Part shown: piece by piece, positions 6,792 through 10,260 of the stretch
How the letters are laid out: every line of letters starts with the position of its first letter
Position numbering within the stretch: the first letter of the stretch is position 1
Source of the DNA: an uncultured Verrucomicrobiota bacterium
GTDB taxonomy: Bacteria > Verrucomicrobiota > Verrucomicrobiia > Limisphaerales > UBA9464
DNA length: 10,260 nt
Reading direction: 5' to 3'
Assembly: GCA_903864375.1 (NCBI GenBank)
Contig: CAIPFS010000674.1
Span: 1-10,260, forward strand
The notes under the pieces: generated by a model
Database searches by the model: none
Told to the model about the DNA's origin: nothing
What the model saw: only the letters and a program-made list of their open reading frames with translations
Translations under genes and position numbers: made by a program

Positions 6792-7514
6792 TCACGGAGT
6801 TGCCGGAATCGACTGAATCGAGGACCAGATACGATGGGCAGCCGCCGCCGGGTCCGGGGCGGCATAGATGGGACGGCCAATCACCAGCCAGGTGGCTCCC
6901 GCTTCCATCGCCTCCTGCGGGCTGAGGGTTCGCTTCTGGTCGTCGGGCGGTTCAGCCCCGGTCCGGATACCGGGGGTCACATATTGAATTCCCTCCGGCA
7001 ATTGGTGGCGCAACTGAGCCAGTTCCCGCGGAGAACAGACCAATCCCCGCAAACCGGCACCGACTGCCAGCCGGGCCAGGCGTTCCACCTGTGCCGCCGG
7101 ATCGGTCTCGCCTCCCAACTCGGAAAGGGTGTGGGTATCCATGCTGGTCAGGACGGTGACGCCAAGGACCAGCGGGGGATGAATCCCGAGGGCCGAGGCC
7201 GTATTCTGGGCGGCGGCTTCTGCGGCTGCCAGCATGGCTCGTCCCCCGGAACAATGGACGGTGAGCATCTGCACATCGAGGCGGACCGCAGCTGCCACGG
7301 CCTTGGCCACGGTATTGGGGATATCGTGGAATTTGAGGTCGAGAAAGACGCTGGCACCGGTGGCGCGAAGTTGCTCAACGATTCGCGGACCAGAACTGAC
7401 GAAGAGCTCCTTGCCCACTTTGAAGGCACGGACCCAGGGCACGACCGCTTGGGCAACCGCAAGCGCCTCCTCCGATGTCGGCAGGTCCAGCGCAAGGATG
7501 ATGGGGTTCCTCAT
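6792..7514 (-). CDS. pyrF: Orotidine 5'-phosphate decarboxylase
   Basis: PyrF decarboxylates OMP to UMP, the last step of de novo pyrimidine synthesis, as a cytoplasmic TIM-barrel dimer. The 240 residues fit the bacterial type I family. Visible are LALDLP with Asp10, FKVGKELF with Lys32, and the catalytic signature LDLKFHDIPNT with Asp59, Lys61 and Asp64. Also present are TVHCSGG (85-91), VCSP (159-162), the phosphate-loop segment TPGIR (180-184), and IGRPI with Arg214, which contacts the substrate phosphate. The ATG at 7514 gives the family-typical MRNPIILALDLP start; no strong Shine-Dalgarno precedes it. The gene lies 61 bp behind the ABC permease gene on the same strand, separated by a palindromic spacer, and converges with hemL. 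No other pyr gene is visible. Confidence 0.96.
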   Translation of the reverse strand: MRNPIILALDLPTSEEALAVAQAVVPWVRAFKVGKELFVSSGPRIVEQLRATGASVFLDLKFHDIPNTVAKAVAAAVRLDVQMLTVHCSGGRAMLAAAEAAAQNTASALGIHPPLVLGVTVLTSMDTHTLSELGGETDPAAQVERLARLAVGAGLRGLVCSPRELAQLRHQLPEGIQYVTPGIRTGAEPPDDQKRTLSPQEAMEAGATWLVIGRPIYAAPDPAAAAHRIWSSIQSIPATP

Positions 7515-7523
7515 GCCGCCAGT

Positions 7524-7569
7524 GTTCGGATTTCAGTTGCCGACGGCAATCGTGAATCCGGTTCCGAAC
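7524..7569 (-). other. Palindromic spacer between the permease gene and pyrF
   Basis: Nearly the whole 61-bp spacer is self-complementary. GTTCGGA (7524-7530) pairs with TCCGAAC (7563-7569), or alternatively CGGATT (7527-7532) with AATCCG (7555-7560). In the middle TTGCCG (7537-7542) and CGGCAA (7544-7549) form a palindrome around one base. It ends 10 bp before the pyrF ATG, so it could be a terminator for the permease gene, a structure controlling pyrF, or an operator. Confidence 0.45.
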
Positions 7570-7575
7570 GGATGA

Positions 7576-9192
7576 TCACCTCGCATCGTATCCGGCCTGG
7601 CGTTTCCACAGCGGGCTCGTTGAACCGCGTGAAGGCGGTGCGGCCGGGTTTTTCTCGAGGAGCTGGCGAATCGGTTTGCGCAATTGTCCCTGGGCGTATC
7701 CAAAAATCGACCCGGTGATCAAGGCGCTGGGGAGAAAAAAGAGAATCCCGGGAAGGAGGATGACCAGTCCCACCGTCTTTGCAAAAGCCCATTCAGGCTG
7801 TCGATCCCGCAATGACAGCAGGATTCCCAACCACGAAAGGGCACCCAAATCGAGAGGGAGGGTCATCATGGCGTAAAACCACGCTCCAAGGTAGTCAACT
7901 CGCGTGAAGCGGGATGAACCCGTTGCGAATTGAACCAGTGCCACCAGTGTCAGACTGATGGCCAGCACCGAGAAGGGCAGGACAAATTTCTGTCGTTGCG
8001 CCTTGTGGATTCCCGCCAGCAGCGCCTTGTCACTCAGCGGGGTGGTTAGGATGGCTTCAAGGGCCTGCTGCCGGCGCGAGGTTCCGAAAAAATCACAGGC
8101 ATGCCAGGCATAGAGGGCCTTGGTGCTTGCGATCAAAACGGTGATCAAGAGGTTGAGGAATCCCGCGTTCATTCCGGATGCGACGAAAAAACTCAATCCG
8201 AACGGCGATGCAGCAGGGCCGTTGAAGAAAATGTTTCCCGAGGAAACCAGAATGGTCAGGACCACCAGAACCCATATCCAGGTCCCACCGGATTGGCGCG
8301 CCATGAGCAGGGCGTACAGCGGGTTTTCATCCAGCTGGACGGGGGAAAGAGCGCGGGGACCACCTCCCATCCCCAACCAGCCCGCCGTCCATTTCAAGGA
8401 GGGTGGCGTGGTTGGTTCTATCCGGGCTCTGGCCGAGGGAGTTAACGGGACCTGCCAGAGGGCGATGCTGGCAGCCGCCAGAAAAAACCAGCCGGAAGCA
8501 TGTGCCAGAAACAGGCATCGCCAGAAGAATGCCGGATCCAGCCGGTGGACGGCATCCGGAGCCTGGAGAAATGAAACGGCGGGACTGATGCTGCAGGCCC
8601 ATTCCAGGGCGGGAAGCGTGTGGCTGGAGTGCAGCGCCAGATAAAGTCCACCCAAGCCGAGGATCCAGACAAAAATGCCGGCAAAGGCCGAGCCCACGGC
8701 CTGTCGCTGACCCCGGTGAACCGAGGAGGTGAACAATCCGATGGCCAATGAAACCCAGAGCGTGTTGATGAGCGCCAGGGCGGCACGCCAAAACTCTCCG
8801 GCGGCAACCCCTCCCAATAGCCAGGCAAAGGCCATGATCGGGAGCAGGGCGAGCAGGGCCAGCAGGGCGTTTAATCCGGAAATCAGCAGTTTGCCCATCA
8901 CCACATCGATTCCACCCAGTCCGGTCAGGTACAGCAGGCCCAACGTTCCGTCGCGGCGCTCCTCACTCAGGCAATCCGAGGTGAGAAAAACTCCTGCAAG
9001 AACCGTGCAGAAAAAAGCTGCGTTGGCCAGCCAGGCGAGGAGTTGGTTGCCGGAGGGGTTCCCGGCATGGGTGAGCCAATAGAGAAGCGTCGCCGCTGCC
9101 CCGCTCGAGGCCGTCACCCACCGGATACGAAAGGTGCCGGGCCTTCTCGAGGCCACGAGCAACTCCCGCAAGGCGATCGGCAGGAAGGTCAT
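7576..9192 (-). CDS. ABC-2 type transporter permease with two homologous halves
   Basis: A 538-residue integral membrane protein with roughly 11-12 predicted helices (about 24-42, 50-71, 103-130, 136-156, 166-187, 222-247, 304-324, 329-358, 404-424, 434-460, 472-500, by eye). After the second helix stands SEERRDGTLGLLYLTGL (residues 76-92), the ER-x-GTLE-LL motif of the cytoplasmic coupling loop in ABC-2 permeases. A second version, SRRQQALEAILTTPLS (372-387), follows a helix in the C-terminal half, suggesting two permease units in one chain. The family exports drugs, polysaccharides or proteins, or serves gliding and copper-enzyme maturation. It needs an ATP-binding partner, which is absent here, so the substrate is unknown. 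The start ATG at 9192 has no clear Shine-Dalgarno. pyrF follows. Confidence 0.85.
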   Translation of the reverse strand: MTFLPIALRELLVASRRPGTFRIRWVTASSGAAATLLYWLTHAGNPSGNQLLAWLANAAFFCTVLAGVFLTSDCLSEERRDGTLGLLYLTGLGGIDVVMGKLLISGLNALLALLALLPIMAFAWLLGGVAAGEFWRAALALINTLWVSLAIGLFTSSVHRGQRQAVGSAFAGIFVWILGLGGLYLALHSSHTLPALEWACSISPAVSFLQAPDAVHRLDPAFFWRCLFLAHASGWFFLAAASIALWQVPLTPSARARIEPTTPPSLKWTAGWLGMGGGPRALSPVQLDENPLYALLMARQSGGTWIWVLVVLTILVSSGNIFFNGPAASPFGLSFFVASGMNAGFLNLLITVLIASTKALYAWHACDFFGTSRRQQALEAILTTPLSDKALLAGIHKAQRQKFVLPFSVLAISLTLVALVQFATGSSRFTRVDYLGAWFYAMMTLPLDLGALSWLGILLSLRDRQPEWAFAKTVGLVILLPGILFFLPSALITGSIFGYAQGQLRKPIRQLLEKNPAAPPSRGSTSPLWKRQAGYDAR

Positions 9193-9288
9193 GGTGGGTG
9201 CTTTGAGTGGGCAGGTTGATGCCGACGCGGTTGGGATTCAACCGGGAGTTTAGGGGAAAGTGTCCGGGTGGCCTCAGGCATGACCAAC

Positions 9289-9402
9289 ATCGATGGAGGG
9301 ACATGCAGGAGCGTGCTCTGGAGGTCCGACTTCTTCACCTCCCCATGCCTCTTCGTGCCCTCGCGTCTTCGTGTGCGGTCGATGCCATTTGTCTCACGCG
9401 AA
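9289..9402 (+). repeat. Direct repeat copy A, 114 bp
   Basis: It begins ATCGATGGAGGGACATGCAG and ends TCTCACGCGAA. By hand alignment it is about 85% identical to copy B. The first 24 bases match apart from one gap, and the last 52 bases match at 49 positions, while the middle is diverged. In copy A the right end continues into the arm of an inverted repeat. Confidence 0.8.
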
Positions 9403-9419
9403 GGCACGAAGCCACGAAG
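9351..9419. repeat. Long inverted repeat made of CTTCGTG-type units
   Basis: The 25-base arms 9351-9375 and 9395-9419 are complementary at 20 positions and surround a 19-nt loop. Most mismatches would be G-U pairs in RNA. Each arm is itself periodic, with CTTCGTG-like words every 7-9 bases (CTTCGTGCC, CTCGCGT, CTTCGTGTG). This type of intergenic sequence is, from memory, common in environmental Verrucomicrobia and Planctomycetes, and is often mis-annotated as small hypothetical proteins. Confidence 0.7.
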
Positions 9420-9499
9420 AAGCCAAAAAAAGAGGGTCCTATACATCCGAACTTCTTGCGTGAAATGGGGAATTCCCGGGCGAGAAAAAGATGGCAAAA

Positions 9500-9611
9500 A
9501 TCGATGAGGGACATGCAGGAGCGGGCACGGGTCGTCCGGGTTCTTCATCTTTCATTCCACTTCGTGCCTTCGCGTCTTCGTGTGCGGTCAACGCCATTTG
9601 TCTCACGCGAA
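9500..9611 (+). repeat. Direct repeat copy B, 112 bp
   Basis: Same unit as copy A, starting 211 bp downstream of it. The CTTCGTG arm is intact (9560-9584), but the complementary arm breaks off after CACGCGAA, so no long hairpin can form. Copy B is therefore either the truncated version or the one in which the second arm was never added. Confidence 0.8.
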
Positions 9612-9686
9612 TCGCTCCGCGCTTCCACGTTTTGAACCCGGCCAACTCCGCAGTAAAGCCCATCGGCCATCCGCAGGACCACTCCC

Positions 9687-10260
9687 TTAACGACCACTCT
9701 TCAGCTGATTCAGATATTGGCGTGCGAGGGCGTCATCCGGATTCAGCTGCAGGGCCTTCTCCAGATTCCGCTCCGCCTGATCCAATTTTCTTTCGCCCAT
9801 CTGGGAGATTCCGAGACAGCCGAACGCCTGGTGATCCTTGGGATCGAGCCGGACGGCGATTTCCAGCTCGGGCGTGGCATCGGCAAACCGGTTGCGCATG
9901 AGGTATTGATAGCCGAGTTCGTAGTGAGCCCGTGCGTCATCTGGCAGGAGTCCGGCGGCGGTGGAGAAATGTTCGAAGGCCTCGTCCGCCCGGCCCAGGA
10001 ACTGGTAGGCCGACGCGAGCTTGAGATGGGCCAGGCCATCCCTGGCATTCGTCCGAAGGCGACCCTGATAATATTCCACCATGAATTGGCGTCGGAATTG
10101 GGTGTAATCACGACCCAGGATCTGCCCGTCTGTCGGGTGGATGGGCAAAAGCTGGAACCACAATTCCGCCATTTCGTCCGTGGTTTGAAGGCCATATTTG
10201 ACCTGTTGGGGCGGATGGAACGGGTTCCGGGGGTTCCCAGCCGAATTATCAAACTGGTAC
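9687..10260 (-). CDS. C-terminal part of a copper monooxygenase-like protein with TPRs (5' end outside the window)
   Basis: The frame stays open to the right edge, giving 190 visible residues; the ATG at 10172 is internal. Visible residues 1-40 hold FDNSAGNPRNP, HPPQQVKYG and QTTDEMAELW. This pattern recalls the C-terminal domain of copper type II, ascorbate-dependent monooxygenases. In peptidylglycine hydroxylating monooxygenase the Met of a similar S-x-DEM motif (Met314) binds the catalytic CuM; Met30 would be its counterpart. After a linker, three TPRs follow at about 73-107, 108-141 and 142-175 (LLPDD, RLDPKD, QLNPDD turns). Copper-ligand histidines and any signal peptide would lie beyond the edge, so activity cannot be judged. 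TPR content is certain; the monooxygenase relation rests on motif memory. The 490-bp repeat region follows downstream. Confidence 0.75.
   Translation of the reverse strand, partial: YQFDNSAGNPRNPFHPPQQVKYGLQTTDEMAELWFQLLPIHPTDGQILGRDYTQFRRQFMVEYYQGRLRTNARDGLAHLKLASAYQFLGRADEAFEHFSTAAGLLPDDARAHYELGYQYLMRNRFADATPELEIAVRLDPKDHQAFGCLGISQMGERKLDQAERNLEKALQLNPDDALARQYLNQLKSGR

Larger units (their letters stand above)
9193..9686. other. Gene-free intergenic region built of repeats
   Basis: About 490 bp separate two minus-strand genes. Two direct repeats (9289-9402, 9500-9611) and a long inverted repeat (9351-9419) fill most of it. Between them, 9420-9499 is AT-richer and contains a GGGAATTCCC palindrome (9468-9477). 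Open frames through the region only translate the repeats and show no protein-like features. The promoter of the permease gene should lie in 9193-9288, where I see only a weak TAAACT. Confidence 0.6.

Noticed and set aside
6834..7718. Open frame (294 codons) on the plus strand opposite pyrF
   Set aside because: Antisense of pyrF and the spacer; the coding evidence for pyrF on the minus strand is decisive.
9289..9611. CRISPR array
   Set aside because: There are only two repeat copies of about 113 bp, with a diverged middle and one 97-bp spacer; there are no short regular repeats and no cas genes.
9189..9635. Open frames on both strands in the repeat region (for example minus 9189-9548, plus 9207-9635)
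   Set aside because: They translate the direct and inverted repeats and overlap the permease start. The peptides repeat themselves where the DNA repeats, which marks them as spurious.
10170..10172. ATG at 10172 as the start of the TPR gene at the right edge
   Set aside because: The frame is open to the window edge, and the conserved-looking FDNS...TTDE segment lies before this Met, which is part of the TTDEM motif.

Overview
The window is GC-rich, gene-dense bacterial chromosome made mostly of housekeeping genes. A Verrucomicrobiota member (or a relative in the PVC group) is my best guess. The reasons are an IspG of the long, insert-containing type, TPR-rich exported proteins, mostly poor Shine-Dalgarno sequences, a copper-monooxygenase-like C-terminal domain joined to TPRs, and palindromic or 'CTTCGTG'-type repeats between genes. 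No marker gene settles the taxonomy, so this is inference.

Layout: (1) 15-1731, plus strand: a TPR protein whose lipoprotein signal peptide lies in a different frame, separated from the body by a C7 run. (2) 1732-1865: hairpins and a palindromic repeat between convergent genes. (3) 5182-1866, minus strand: an RseP-type site-2 protease followed by ispG (isoprenoid synthesis), probably co-transcribed. (4) 5183-5281: divergent promoter region. (5) 5282-6571, plus strand: hemL (5-aminolevulinate for tetrapyrroles). (6) 6572-6791: structured intergenic DNA with a second copy of the palindromic repeat. (7) 9192-6792, minus strand: an ABC-2 type permease with two homologous halves, then pyrF (pyrimidine synthesis), separated by a palindromic spacer. 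(8) 9193-9686: about 490 bp without a gene, holding two direct copies of a repeat of about 113 bp, one of which forms a long inverted repeat. (9) 9687 to the right edge, minus strand: the C-terminal part of a protein with a peptidylglycine-monooxygenase-like copper domain end and three TPRs.

The genes do not form one pathway. rseP-ispG is a piece of a gene order known from other bacteria (cdsA-dxr-rseP-ispG). I see no defence system, phage, transposase, CRISPR array, tRNA or rRNA. The points most worth a second look are the split lipoprotein gene at 15-146, the monooxygenase-TPR fusion cut off at the right edge, and the two families of intergenic repeats.
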